Source: Paenibacillus koleovorans NBRC 103111
GTDB taxonomy: Bacteria; Bacillota; Bacilli; Paenibacillales; NBRC-103111
Reading direction: 5' to 3'
NCBI RefSeq assembly: GCF_004000845.1
Contig: NZ_BIMA01000055.1
Coordinates: 1 to 44,393, forward strand
DNA: 44,393 nucleotides
Part shown: positions 16,367 through 24,216 of the stretch, piece by piece
How positions within the stretch are numbered: the stretch's first letter is position 1
How the letters are laid out: every line of letters begins with the position of its first letter
Translations under genes and position numbers: made by a program
Notes under the pieces: generated by a model
What the model saw: only the letters and a program-made list of their open reading frames with translations
The model's database searches: none
What the model was told of the DNA's origin: nothing

Positions 16367-16414
16367 AAAAAAAAGAACCCTTCGCGCCGAAACGAATCGG
16401 ACGCCGAAGGGTTA
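16367..16414 (-). terminator. Terminator after yphF
   Basis: On the minus strand a long hairpin with outer stem AACCCTTCG/CGAAGGGTT is followed by CTTTTTTTT. Its left arm overlaps the yphF stop codon. Confidence 0.85.
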
Positions 16415-17143
16415 TTCGGAAAGCGTAGGCTGGCCGCCTACCCAGCGATACGGGTAGGATTTGACAGGTACGTAGGGATATTCTTGAGCGAGTAAAGTTC
16501 GCAAGTCCATGGTGGCGTTCAGCGACGAAGCCAGCCCTTTCTCGGTAATCAGCTTCATCAGATCCGGCCCGTAATCGATCGCAATCGTGCCCGTCTCGTT
16601 GATCACGTAGCTGAGATACTGGCGAGAATAGCGGCTCTCCGCTTGCTGCTGCTTCATCCCGAGCTTGTCGAAGTCGAGCTGATAGAAGCGCGGCGCGATC
16701 TCCGCTCCTTTCGGCAGCACGTTCTGATGCTTAGCCAAATATTCGTTGACCTTGTTCTGGATATCACCCGCCTGCTGATGCAGCACGACGTCCATGATCC
16801 GAACGAGCGGCTTCGTCTCCGGATCGACCAGCACGAACATCGCCGTCCCCCCGTTCTCATAAGCGATGCCAGGAGGCTGGGAAAGATATTGGCCATCCTT
16901 CAGCTTGCGCATGTCGAGCACATATTTCTCGTAGATCGGGGTCCTTGGCTCCGAATTTTTGATCGGGAGCACGCCGGTGCGCTGTTTGTATGTGTCAACG
17001 GCGTTCTGGACGAGCAGGATGCTCTCCCGCACCGACGCCTGGTTCTCTCGCTTCTTCTGATCCGGGTACAAACACCCCGATAGACTTGCGGTCACCAATA
17101 CCGCAATTATAAGTCCGGCGAGCCGGCGAACCGTCTTTACCAT
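16412..17143 (-). CDS. yphF: YphF-type lipoprotein
   Basis: This 243-residue lipoprotein has a signal peptide ending in the lipobox LSGC with the lipidated Cys at 24. The mature part contains YDQ-rich and helical segments but no catalytic motif that I recognise. Its position just upstream of spoIVA equals yphF in B. subtilis, a lipoprotein of unknown role, and similarity to that family is inferred from position and type. The ATG overlaps the end of the upstream ferredoxin gene by seven bases. A strong terminator follows. Confidence 0.8.
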   Translation of the reverse strand: MVKTVRRLAGLIIAVLVTASLSGCLYPDQKKRENQASVRESILLVQNAVDTYKQRTGVLPIKNSEPRTPIYEKYVLDMRKLKDGQYLSQPPGIAYENGGTAMFVLVDPETKPLVRIMDVVLHQQAGDIQNKVNEYLAKHQNVLPKGAEIAPRFYQLDFDKLGMKQQQAESRYSRQYLSYVINETGTIAIDYGPDLMKLITEKGLASSLNATMDLRTLLAQEYPYVPVKSYPYRWVGGQPTLSE

Positions 17144-17475
17144 AAATCATCTTCCTCCTGCTGCTTGGCCAGTTGAGCGCGAATGGCGGCGCGCAGCGGA
17201 TCCTCCGGGACATCGACCGTCACATCGCCGCACACGCGGGCTTGACAGGCGAGCCGCATATGCTGATCCGCGAGACTGCCCAGCTTCATCGATTCATTCG
17301 AGGTCATCGGCTCCAGCCCTAACGAGTGTTCAACTGTCACCTTGCACATCAGGCAGGCCGCGTTGCCGCCGCAACGCGACCGGATTTGCACCCGTGCCAT
17401 ACTAGCCGCCTTCAGCAGCGTAGTGCCGGGTCGAACGTTGACTTTCTTATTGTCGGGTCTAAAGGTTATGATCAA
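17137..17475 (-). CDS. [2Fe-2S] ferredoxin (first of two)
   Basis: This 112-residue protein has a plant-type [2Fe-2S] fold. Its cluster ligands are CGGNAACLMC (C-x5-C-x2-C) and a fourth Cys in RLACQARV. It would carry single electrons in the cytoplasm. The TTG at 17475 is the likely start: it overlaps the stop of the nucleotidyltransferase gene as TTGA, AAGGGG lies about 10 bases upstream, and the protein then begins LIITFRPDNKKVNVRPGTTL in register with known ferredoxins. The longer frame upstream lies inside the neighbour. The C terminus has an acidic tail. Its partner enzyme is unknown. Confidence 0.87.
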   Translation of the reverse strand: MIITFRPDNKKVNVRPGTTLLKAASMARVQIRSRCGGNAACLMCKVTVEHSLGLEPMTSNESMKLGSLADQHMRLACQARVCGDVTVDVPEDPLRAAIRAQLAKQQEEDDLW

Positions 17476-18146
17476 GGAGGAGCATCCCCTTCCCCTTGCT
17501 TCTCCATTCCCAGCGGCTTCGCGTTTTCGCGTCGACTCCTCTCCTCGGCCCATTCCGGAAGAAGTCCCCGCACTATCCCGAGAAACGGCTCTGCAATGCG
17601 ATTGCGCCTCACCAGCGCCGTCCATGCATCCAGATAAGCCGGGAGGTTGTGGCGCATGTGAGCCGCGATCGGTTCATACCGGTCCGGACGCTCCCTTAAT
17701 ACGTTAAACAGCAGCTCATGAGCTAGCGGCATGACCTGAATCCGGATCGGGTCCGCCTCATGGGGAATAAGAAATTCAAGCGAATGGGGTGCCATTATTT
17801 GAGCGGTCTCCACGCGATAGAGGGATACGTCCCTGCGGACTTCGAAGCCGCCGACCAGCTCGACCTTGACGCCATCGATCCTATAATGGCTCAAGTTCGA
17901 GACGTACATGCCGGTCTCGCTGAAGTGAGGGACATCCGTCGCATAGCTGCGGAGCGCCCCGTGAAGCGCGGGTACCGACTCGCGGTCCGCGTACAGATCC
18001 AGATCGCGCGGATCGGCTGCCAGCGGGACGCCGTGCATGAGGAGGCCGGTGCTTCCTCCAACGAGCCAGAGCGCCTTCACCGGACCGAGCCGCTCCGCAA
18101 TGATACGCAGCGCCGGGTACAGCCGTTCCAATTTCTCAGTAATCAT
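17472..18146 (-). CDS. Nucleotidyltransferase-like protein of unknown target
   Basis: This 224-residue protein has the core of the polymerase-beta-type nucleotidyltransferase fold. LVGGSTGLLMHG near 30-41 gives the GG[ST] motif and DPRDLDLY gives the two metal-binding Asp. A third acidic strand is likely in DGVKVELVGG. It resembles stand-alone or AbiEii-like enzymes more than CCA-adding enzymes, and there is no partner that looks like an antitoxin. It is sandwiched between two ferredoxin genes and overlaps both (TGATG upstream, TTGA downstream). The substrate is unknown, and an inactive sensor role is also possible. Confidence 0.78.
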   Translation of the reverse strand: MITEKLERLYPALRIIAERLGPVKALWLVGGSTGLLMHGVPLAADPRDLDLYADRESVPALHGALRSYATDVPHFSETGMYVSNLSHYRIDGVKVELVGGFEVRRDVSLYRVETAQIMAPHSLEFLIPHEADPIRIQVMPLAHELLFNVLRERPDRYEPIAAHMRHNLPAYLDAWTALVRRNRIAEPFLGIVRGLLPEWAEERSRRENAKPLGMEKQGEGDAPP

Positions 18147-18439
18147 CAGAAATAGGGCTTGAGCACAGCGATAACGCTGCCATCCCGTCTCAGCGTCGCT
18201 TGGCAGCCGAGCCGAAAGCCCGCCTCCAGCTCGTCCGGCTCCAGCCGCAGCTCCTCCGCTTCGTTCGGAGCGCTGAGCAGCTCCGCTCCGGCTTCGATCT
18301 TGCAGCGGCACCGCGCGCAAGTCCCCCGCGTACAGGAGAAGCCCCAATCCACATCGTGCTTAAGCGCGTGATCCAATATCGTAAGCCCCGTCTCTACCGC
18401 AACGGTTGCACGTTTCGAGCGCCCTTTCAGTTCCAACAT
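18146..18439 (-). CDS. [2Fe-2S] ferredoxin (second)
   Basis: This 97-residue protein is another plant-type [2Fe-2S] ferredoxin. Ligands are CTRGTCARC (C-x4-C-x2-C) and a later Cys in RLGCQATL. It differs clearly from the downstream ferredoxin in loop length and in the acidic segment before the last ligand, so the two are not recent duplicates. The ATG at 18439 follows GGGAGG by 7 bases. The GTG start used in the longest frame is inside that SD. It is the first gene of an overlapping chain with the nucleotidyltransferase, the other ferredoxin and yphF. Confidence 0.87.
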   Translation of the reverse strand: MLELKGRSKRATVAVETGLTILDHALKHDVDWGFSCTRGTCARCRCKIEAGAELLSAPNEAEELRLEPDELEAGFRLGCQATLRRDGSVIAVLKPYF

Positions 18440-18491
18440 CGCCGTTCCTCCCACGCGCCATTCACTCTGTTGGCTCTAGTATTTCGCTAAG

Positions 18492-18683
18492 CTACAAAAG
18501 AGATGCGAGCATGAATACGATTGAAATGAGAAGAAGCAAAAAGGCAATAATCGAGACAACGACCCGGAAAAAGCCCCCCAGCTTGACGCGGGCAAAAGTA
18601 ATCAACAAGGAAGCCACAATCATAAGGCCCATCCCGACGAAGGACGCCCACATTTTATCCAAACTGCTCATCTCTTGTTTCAC
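18492..18683 (-). CDS. Small membrane protein, DUF2768/YphE type
   Basis: This protein of about 63 residues has two transmembrane helices: WASFVGMGLMIVASLLITFA, then VVVSIIAFLLLLISIVFML. The SFVGMGLM segment and the location next to spoIVA and yphF fit the DUF2768 family, which includes B. subtilis YphE. The GTG at 18683 is preferred because AGAGGT precedes it. An ATG four codons later lacks an SD at proper distance. The function is unknown. Confidence 0.75.
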   Translation of the reverse strand: MKQEMSSLDKMWASFVGMGLMIVASLLITFARVKLGGFFRVVVSIIAFLLLLISIVFMLASLL

Positions 18684-18837
18684 CCGAACCTCTATGTATT
18701 CGGCCTCGCCCAGTCCACGGAGCAAAAAACCTATCCCTGATTATAGCATTCCTGCTCCGGTTTGTGAAACTCGGCCCTAGAAAGCGAAAAAGGCACAAGC
18801 TTTACGGGATTCCCCGCTTGCTTATGCCTCGAACGCC

Positions 18838-19119
18838 TTATTTTTGCCCGGTCAACAGCTTCATCATGGATTCCATGCTGTTCGGATTAACCCCGCTCTT
18901 CTTAACCGAGCTTACGATTTCGTTGATAGTTTTTTCCGATACCGGAATATTGACCATGCTGGACACTTGCTGGATCAACTGCCGAAGCTGCTTCTCACTC
19001 TGTAAAGTGGAAGGCTTCACTCCACTGGCTAGCTTCTGAATATCTTGTTCGGATACGCTTTTGCCGGTCTTTTTCTTGATCGAGTTCAGAACGTCTTTCG
19101 ACACATTTTTGCCGCTCAT
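18838..19119 (-). CDS. SpoVIF-like sporulation protein
   Basis: This helical protein of 93 residues has no transmembrane segment. The pattern KKTGKSVSEQDIQKLASGV followed by LRQLIQQVSSMVNIPVSEK matches the stage VI sporulation protein F family, which in B. subtilis is needed for late spore coat maturation. AGGAGG precedes the ATG by 6 bases. It is probably expressed in the mother cell, which is inferred from the family. It lies alone between gpsA and the small membrane gene. Confidence 0.78.
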   Translation of the reverse strand: MSGKNVSKDVLNSIKKKTGKSVSEQDIQKLASGVKPSTLQSEKQLRQLIQQVSSMVNIPVSEKTINEIVSSVKKSGVNPNSMESMMKLLTGQK

Positions 19120-19184
19120 ACCATACCTCCTCTAACCTTGGCATGTGGTATAGTATGAGATTCGGAGAGCAACGGTATGGGCAG

Positions 19185-20237
19185 CTACCTACCGGGTTTA
19201 CCCAAATTTGACGGCGGCGCCGCCGCTTCCTCCAGCTCGTGCGTCCGCACCCGTCCCATCAAATCCTCGACGGCCGATTGCGGCGATTTGCCTTCGAATA
19301 GAACGCGATACAACTGCTCGGTAATGGGCATGGTGATGCCATACGACTGGGACAGCGGGAAAGCCGCCTTCGTCGTCTTGACTCCCTCGACCACCATACC
19401 CATCGCGGCGAGCACTTCCTCGAGCGGCTTGCCCTGGCCCAGCATATAACCCGCGCGCCAGTTCCGGCTATGCTTGCTCGTTCCCGTCACGACCAGGTCG
19501 CCAACACCGGCCAGGCCGGAGAAGGTCAGCGGGTTCGCTCCCATTGCCGTGCCGAGTCTGGCAATCTCCGCCAGTCCTCGCGTCAGCAGCGCCGCCTTGG
19601 CGTTGTCCCCGAAGGACAGCCCGTCGGACATTCCCGCGCCAAGCGCGATAATGTTCTTAAGCGCGCCAGACACCTCCACCCCGGTGACATCCGGATTCGT
19701 GTAGACGCGGAAGTAGGAATTGATCAGCAAATCCTGAGCCGCTTCGGCTACCGCTAATTGTTCCGCGGCGACGACTATGGTCGTCGGACTGCGGCGAATG
19801 AGCTCCTCGGCATGGCTCGGGCCCGAGAGTACAACGATTCGCTTCGGCTCCAACTGCGGCAGCTCTTCGGATAGTACCGTCGTCATCCGTTTGAGCGATT
19901 CCGTCTCGAAGCCCTTAGTCGCATGAATCACGATCATCTCATTCGTTATGTAGGGAGCGGCCTGTTTCGCCACTTCTCGCATGCTGGCCGATGTAGCGAC
20001 GAACAGCACCGCCTCCGCTCCCGACAGCGCCGCCTCCATGTCGGTAGTCGCGCGAATGCGGTCCGACAAGCGGATGTCGCCGGAATATTTCTTATTCGTA
20101 TGCTGCTCGTTGATTTCTTGTGCCTGACTGGCATTGCGGGTCCATAGACGGACGTCACATCGGTTGTCCGCCAGCACGGATGCGAGCGCGGTTCCCCAAC
20201 TGCCCGCAACCAGAACGGCTACACATCGGTCGCTCAT
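19185..20237 (-). CDS. gpsA: Glycerol-3-phosphate dehydrogenase [NAD(P)+]
   Basis: GpsA reduces dihydroxyacetone phosphate to sn-glycerol-3-phosphate for phospholipid synthesis. The 350-residue length and motifs fit: ATKGFE, LSGPSHAEE, the catalytic Lys in GALKNIIALGAG, and SGLAGVGDLVVT. The N-terminal dinucleotide loop reads VAVLVAGSWGTAL where the family has VLGAGSWGT, so the first Gly of GxGxxG is Val at residue 10 (codon GTT). The rest of the gene is intact. It lies 30 bases after plsY, which uses its product. Confidence 0.95.
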   Translation of the reverse strand: MSDRCVAVLVAGSWGTALASVLADNRCDVRLWTRNASQAQEINEQHTNKKYSGDIRLSDRIRATTDMEAALSGAEAVLFVATSASMREVAKQAAPYITNEMIVIHATKGFETESLKRMTTVLSEELPQLEPKRIVVLSGPSHAEELIRRSPTTIVVAAEQLAVAEAAQDLLINSYFRVYTNPDVTGVEVSGALKNIIALGAGMSDGLSFGDNAKAALLTRGLAEIARLGTAMGANPLTFSGLAGVGDLVVTGTSKHSRNWRAGYMLGQGKPLEEVLAAMGMVVEGVKTTKAAFPLSQSYGITMPITEQLYRVLFEGKSPQSAVEDLMGRVRTHELEEAAAPPSNLGKPGR

Positions 20238-20267
20238 GGCGTTCCTCCTCTGCCCGATCGTTCCGGG

Positions 20268-20888
20268 TTATTTGGTGGCGTGCGTATGCGGACGATCTTT
20301 GCGGGAGCCGAGCTTGTTCTCTTTTCCCTGAATCAGCTTCACAATATTGGTCCGGTGACGGAAATAAGCGAATGCCGCAATGACCAGACTGGCAATGACG
20401 ATCTCGGTCGGACGACCCATAAGCAGCAGAAAAATCGGAAGAAGTCCGGTCAAAACTAGCGAACCGAGCGAGACGTATCGTGTCAGGGCGATGCAAACAA
20501 TAGCCAAAATGCCGGCGAACAGCGTAGGCAGAAAACACAGCGTTGCGGCAACACCGACCGTAGTGGCGATCCCTTTGCCGCCCTTGAAGCCCAAGAAAAC
20601 CGGCCAATTGTGACCGGCGATTGCAGCCAAACCGGCCAGCACCGGCGCCCACTCATTCGAGTCGGCCAGCCCGATGGCGATCCAGACGGCGGCTATGCCT
20701 TTCGCCGCATCCAAGAGCAACACGGCGATCGCCGGGCCGACACCGAGCACGCGGAGCGTATTCGTCGCTCCGGCGTTGCCGCTGCCGTGGGAGCGGATGT
20801 CGATCCCTTTGCCCAGCTTGCCGAACAAATAGCTGAAGCTGATGGACCCCAGCAAATAACCGATCAATATACTAAAAGCTGACAGCAC
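20268..20888 (-). CDS. plsY: Glycerol-3-phosphate acyltransferase PlsY
   Basis: This is the membrane enzyme that transfers acyl groups from acyl-phosphate to glycerol-3-phosphate, the first step of phospholipid assembly. Its 206 residues contain several transmembrane helices. The PlsY signatures are GSGNAGATNTLR near residues 35-46, then GHNWPVFLGFKGGKG, then the C-terminal basic tail RHRTNIVKLIQGKENKLG. Its neighbours der and gpsA are in the same order as in many Firmicutes. Confidence 0.96.
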   Translation of the reverse strand: MLSAFSILIGYLLGSISFSYLFGKLGKGIDIRSHGSGNAGATNTLRVLGVGPAIAVLLLDAAKGIAAVWIAIGLADSNEWAPVLAGLAAIAGHNWPVFLGFKGGKGIATTVGVAATLCFLPTLFAGILAIVCIALTRYVSLGSLVLTGLLPIFLLLMGRPTEIVIASLVIAAFAYFRHRTNIVKLIQGKENKLGSRKDRPHTHATK

Positions 20889-20900
20889 GGAACGGCACCT

Positions 20901-22223
20901 CTATTCGTCGTCTGATTTACGCCGGGTAAACAAGCGGAGCGGGGTCCCATCGAAGTTGAAGGAGGCCCGGATGCGATTCTCCAAATAACGCTCGTAGGAG
21001 AAATGCATCAGCTCCGGATCGTTCACGAAAAATACGATCGTCGGCGGCTTGACCGACACTTGCGTCACATAGTTCAGGCGCAGCCGGCGACCCTTGTCCG
21101 TCGGCGGCGGATTGACCGCCAGCGCATCGGAGATCACATCGTTCAGCAGATGCGTCTGAATGCGCATCGCATGCGCTTCGCTCACTTCGCCGACGACCGG
21201 GAGCAGCTTCTGCAGCCGCTGCTTCGTCTTCGCCGAGACGAAGACAATCGGGGCATACGTCATGAACAGGAAGTGATCGCGTATTTTCTGCGTGAACTCC
21301 TGCATCGTCTTGTCGTCTTTCTCCACCGCATCCCACTTGTTTACAACAAAAACAGACGCTTTGCCCGCATCATGCGCGTAGCCGGCAATATGCTTGTCCT
21401 GCTCGATAATGCCTTCTTCTCCGTTGATCACGACTAGAACGACATCCGCTCGTTCGATCGCCTGCATAGCGCGCATAACGCTGTACTTCTCCGTTGTCTC
21501 GTAAACCTTGCCGCGTTTGCGCATGCCGGCGGTGTCGATCAAGACGTATTTCTGACCGTCCTTCTCGAACGGGGTGTCGATCGCGTCGCGGGTCGTGCCG
21601 GCCATTTCGCTGACGATGACCCGGTCTTCCCCGAGAATCGCATTGACTAGCGAGGACTTGCCCACATTCGGTCGGCCGATCAGCGCTACGCGAATCGTAT
21701 CCTCGCCGTAATCCTCTTCCGGCTTCTCCGGAAGAATCTTGACGACCGCATCGAGCATATCGCCGATTCCCGTCCCGTGCGACCCCGAGATGCTGATCGG
21801 ATCGCCGAAGCCTAGGGAATAAAATTCATAGATCTCATCTTGACGCTTCATGTTGTCCACTTTATTGACAGCCAACACGACCGGCTTCTTCGCTCGGTAG
21901 AGCATTTGCGCCACTTCATCGTCGGAACCGGTCACCCCGGACTTCGCATCCACCATGAATATAATGACGTCGGCTTCTTCAATCGCGAGCTCCGCCTGGA
22001 TCCGCACCAGCTTCAGCATCTGGTCCTCGCCGTCGATTTCAATTCCGCCGGTATCGATAATACTGAATGCGCGACCCAGCCATTCGCCGGACCCGTACAG
22101 ACGGTCGCGGGTTACGCCGGGCTTGTCCTCCACAATGGCCAGCCGGTCACCGACAATTCGGTTGAATATCGTCGACTTCCCCACATTCGGGCGTCCTACA
22201 ATAGCGACGATAGGTCTTGCCAT
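20901..22223 (-). CDS. der: Ribosome-assembly GTPase Der (EngA)
   Basis: This 440-residue protein has two tandem G domains and a C-terminal KH-like domain. G1 loops are GRPNVGKS at 10-17 and again at 183-190. DTGG (57-60) and NKVD (120-123) belong to the first domain, and DTAG and NKWD to the second. Der acts on 50S subunit assembly. The ATG at 22223 gives [13 protein letters not shown], the usual start. An ATG six codons upstream is also in frame with a possible SD. Confidence 0.97.
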   Translation of the reverse strand: MARPIVAIVGRPNVGKSTIFNRIVGDRLAIVEDKPGVTRDRLYGSGEWLGRAFSIIDTGGIEIDGEDQMLKLVRIQAELAIEEADVIIFMVDAKSGVTGSDDEVAQMLYRAKKPVVLAVNKVDNMKRQDEIYEFYSLGFGDPISISGSHGTGIGDMLDAVVKILPEKPEEDYGEDTIRVALIGRPNVGKSSLVNAILGEDRVIVSEMAGTTRDAIDTPFEKDGQKYVLIDTAGMRKRGKVYETTEKYSVMRAMQAIERADVVLVVINGEEGIIEQDKHIAGYAHDAGKASVFVVNKWDAVEKDDKTMQEFTQKIRDHFLFMTYAPIVFVSAKTKQRLQKLLPVVGEVSEAHAMRIQTHLLNDVISDALAVNPPPTDKGRRLRLNYVTQVSVKPPTIVFFVNDPELMHFSYERYLENRIRASFNFDGTPLRLFTRRKSDDE

Positions 22224-22310
22224 TTCACGTTCAACTCCCATTCCTTCGAATACTTCACCGCTTAACATCATAGCAAAAATGAATCGAAAGCGCCAATTAT
22301 TTCCCGTACA

Positions 22311-22502
22311 TCAATTCCCGTGACGTACTAGAATGAGCGTTCCGTTTTGCAAATCATGCGCGGTGGCATCCATTATTTTTTCCAGCAAAAAGGCGACTCG
22401 CTGCAATTCCGCTTCATCGGAAACAAGGAATATTGGCGCACCCCCGGCGACCTCGTCTCGCAGCAAAGTGACGACCGCTAATATGCCGCCTCCCGTACTC
22501 AT
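22311..22502 (-). CDS. Capping-complex subunit for YIEGIA protein
   Basis: This 63-residue protein begins MSTGGGILAVVTLL and contains PIFLVSDEAELQRVAFLLEKI. Small proteins of this kind sit directly behind YIEGIA-domain membrane proteins and are named capping complex subunits in current families. Its ATG overlaps the YIEGIA stop by four bases (ATGA), so translation is probably coupled. It has no membrane segment. The biochemical role is not known. Confidence 0.78.
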   Translation of the reverse strand: MSTGGGILAVVTLLRDEVAGGAPIFLVSDEAELQRVAFLLEKIMDATAHDLQNGTLILVRHGN

Positions 22503-23410
22503 GACGATCCCGCCTTTCGCATATCGGCCTTCGCCTCGGACGGCATCCGCACCGCGCTCTCGAGCAGCGGCACCCGCTCCAGCACTTGCTTCGCCAACCC
22601 CGGGTTGCGTTCCTGCGGGAGGATGAACACGGCCAACCGGCCGTCGTTCAGATCGAGCTTGCTGAGCGGCACGAGCGCCGGCTCGCCGGAATCGCGATAC
22701 ACGCCAAGAATGGTGGACAAGTCGTGAAGCATCGCCTGCCGCTGGCCCAGGTTGGCGATTGTAATGCGACCGTTTCGATTGCACGGGGTTACTATCAGAC
22801 CCATCCCATGCTCCAGGATCAACGTCTGATCTTGCCGCAAGCCGACGTTCATGATATAGATGTCATCCACATACAGATCGGGGCCGTCCATCCGAATTTC
22901 CGCGTTTCGCACCTTCGCGGCGGCCGTGATCGATTTGCCGGACTTGAAGATCAACGCCACTGCACCTGCCCCGATTCCCGCCGCGATTCCATACATCCAG
23001 CCGAATAGAATCGTGAAGAGCGACGCCATGAACGCAGCGAAGATGACCATATAATTCCGGCCTTCGAATACCATCGCCGTCCCTTCGATGTAAGTCCCGC
23101 CGCGCGGCACAAGCTCCATCTCATCGATCTTGCCGAGCGTGTTGCGCTCCATATTCCGCACGTCACGGAATTGCTGGGCAGCCAAGGATAGAAACGTAAT
23201 CGCCGTGTAGTTCTTATCGAACAGCGAAGGGACGGCGACGGCGCCAAGCCCCGCTGCGATAACCCCAAGCGAAATATGAATGATGCGCCCATGCGGATAT
23301 GTAGGGTATTGACGGTAATCCGTCTGCAACAGGGAGAGCCGCGTGACGATGCCAAACACGACGCCGATCACGATTCCGATCGTGTAGCGGTCCGAATAGA
23401 GCGATTCCAT
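22499..23410 (-). CDS. YIEGIA-family membrane protein (YphB type)
   Basis: This 303-residue membrane protein has hydrophobic segments near 11-25, 46-60 and 117-155. The family signature is seen as YIEGTA at 107-112, with one change from YIEGIA. The C-terminal half appears soluble. The ATG at 23410 follows AAAGGA by nine bases. The position between der and the rpsA-like gene is that of yphB in B. subtilis. A conserved envelope or spore-related function is assumed for such genes, but I know of no proven role. Confidence 0.82.
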   Translation of the reverse strand: MESLYSDRYTIGIVIGVVFGIVTRLSLLQTDYRQYPTYPHGRIIHISLGVIAAGLGAVAVPSLFDKNYTAITFLSLAAQQFRDVRNMERNTLGKIDEMELVPRGGTYIEGTAMVFEGRNYMVIFAAFMASLFTILFGWMYGIAAGIGAGAVALIFKSGKSITAAAKVRNAEIRMDGPDLYVDDIYIMNVGLRQDQTLILEHGMGLIVTPCNRNGRITIANLGQRQAMLHDLSTILGVYRDSGEPALVPLSKLDLNDGRLAVFILPQERNPGLAKQVLERVPLLESAVRMPSEAKADMRKAGSS

Positions 23411-23415
23411 ACGTC

Positions 23416-24087
23416 TCAGTCCTTTCTCTCGGGATGGTCTTGCTCTTCCGACACCGAGCCTGCGCTCCGAGAGCCGCTCCATAAATTCCGGGCTGCGGCG
23501 GCTCCGACAGACCAGACAGTCTGAACGCTCCAGGACAATGAGCGGGCTGCGGCAGCGCCCACCCACCATTGATCCTGAAAAGAAGCGCCACCCAGCAAAT
23601 AAGTGCCTGGCGCATGATGCTTATGCGTATAAAGCCCGCTACCGATCAGCAAACCGATTGACAATACAGCAAGCTGATCCTCTGCACGGCGGCACAGGAT
23701 AGAAGCGAGCAAGCCGATCGTCGCCGCTTGAGCGACTGGGGAATGAAATGGGAAAAACATAGGATCCGCCATCATCAGGCTATGCAGCAAATAGTAAAAC
23801 GAAGTGAGCAGCAGTCCGATGGACATCAAATTCATCGCGGCCGACCATGACGGGCTTCGGAGTCCTTGTACGAGAACAAGATAGGCGACGGGCAGCACAA
23901 CCAAACTCACTTCCAGGGAGCGAAAGGCCGGCACAGATACATGTATTTGCGCAAGGAAGAACCAACCGGCCAAAAACAGGAGCGCCCCTCGCTCAGACAC
24001 ACCTGGAACGATCGAGTCTTTCCAGCCGCTGGCCAACAAAATGGCCGTCAACCCCGCCAATATGAAACACCAGTAGCCTGGATTCAT
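23416..24087 (-). CDS. YphA-like polytopic membrane protein
   Basis: This 223-residue protein has about six hydrophobic segments in the first 165 residues and a hydrophilic end rich in Ser, Gln and charged residues. Position next to the YIEGIA gene equals yphA in B. subtilis. Near the C terminus a short duplicated motif (WWVGAAAARSL and WSVGAAAARNL) suggests a small local duplication. GGAGAGGAAG precedes the ATG. No function can be assigned. Confidence 0.78.
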   Translation of the reverse strand: MNPGYWCFILAGLTAILLASGWKDSIVPGVSERGALLFLAGWFFLAQIHVSVPAFRSLEVSLVVLPVAYLVLVQGLRSPSWSAAMNLMSIGLLLTSFYYLLHSLMMADPMFFPFHSPVAQAATIGLLASILCRRAEDQLAVLSIGLLIGSGLYTHKHHAPGTYLLGGASFQDQWWVGAAAARSLSWSVQTVWSVGAAAARNLWSGSRSAGSVSEEQDHPERKD

Positions 24088-24153
24088 CCGCTTCCTCTCC
24101 TGTTCCTTTCCTGCTTTGCCTAGTATTGCTGAAAGAAGCCGGTTTTAATCCAC

Positions 24154-24192
24154 ACAAAAAACAGCGGCCTCCCGGATTACGGGTAGCCGCTG
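24154..24192 (-). terminator. Terminator after the rpsA-like gene
   Basis: On the minus strand AGCGGC and GCCGCT enclose an inner CCCG/CGGG stem and are followed by TTTTTTG, about 25 bases past the stop. Confidence 0.82.
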
Positions 24193-24216
24193 CTCTTCAA
24201 TAGCTGTTATCGTGCC

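Noticed and set aside
17472-18146. AbiEii-type toxin-antitoxin system
   Set aside because: No antitoxin-like regulator is adjacent. The partners are ferredoxins, so a toxin role has no support.
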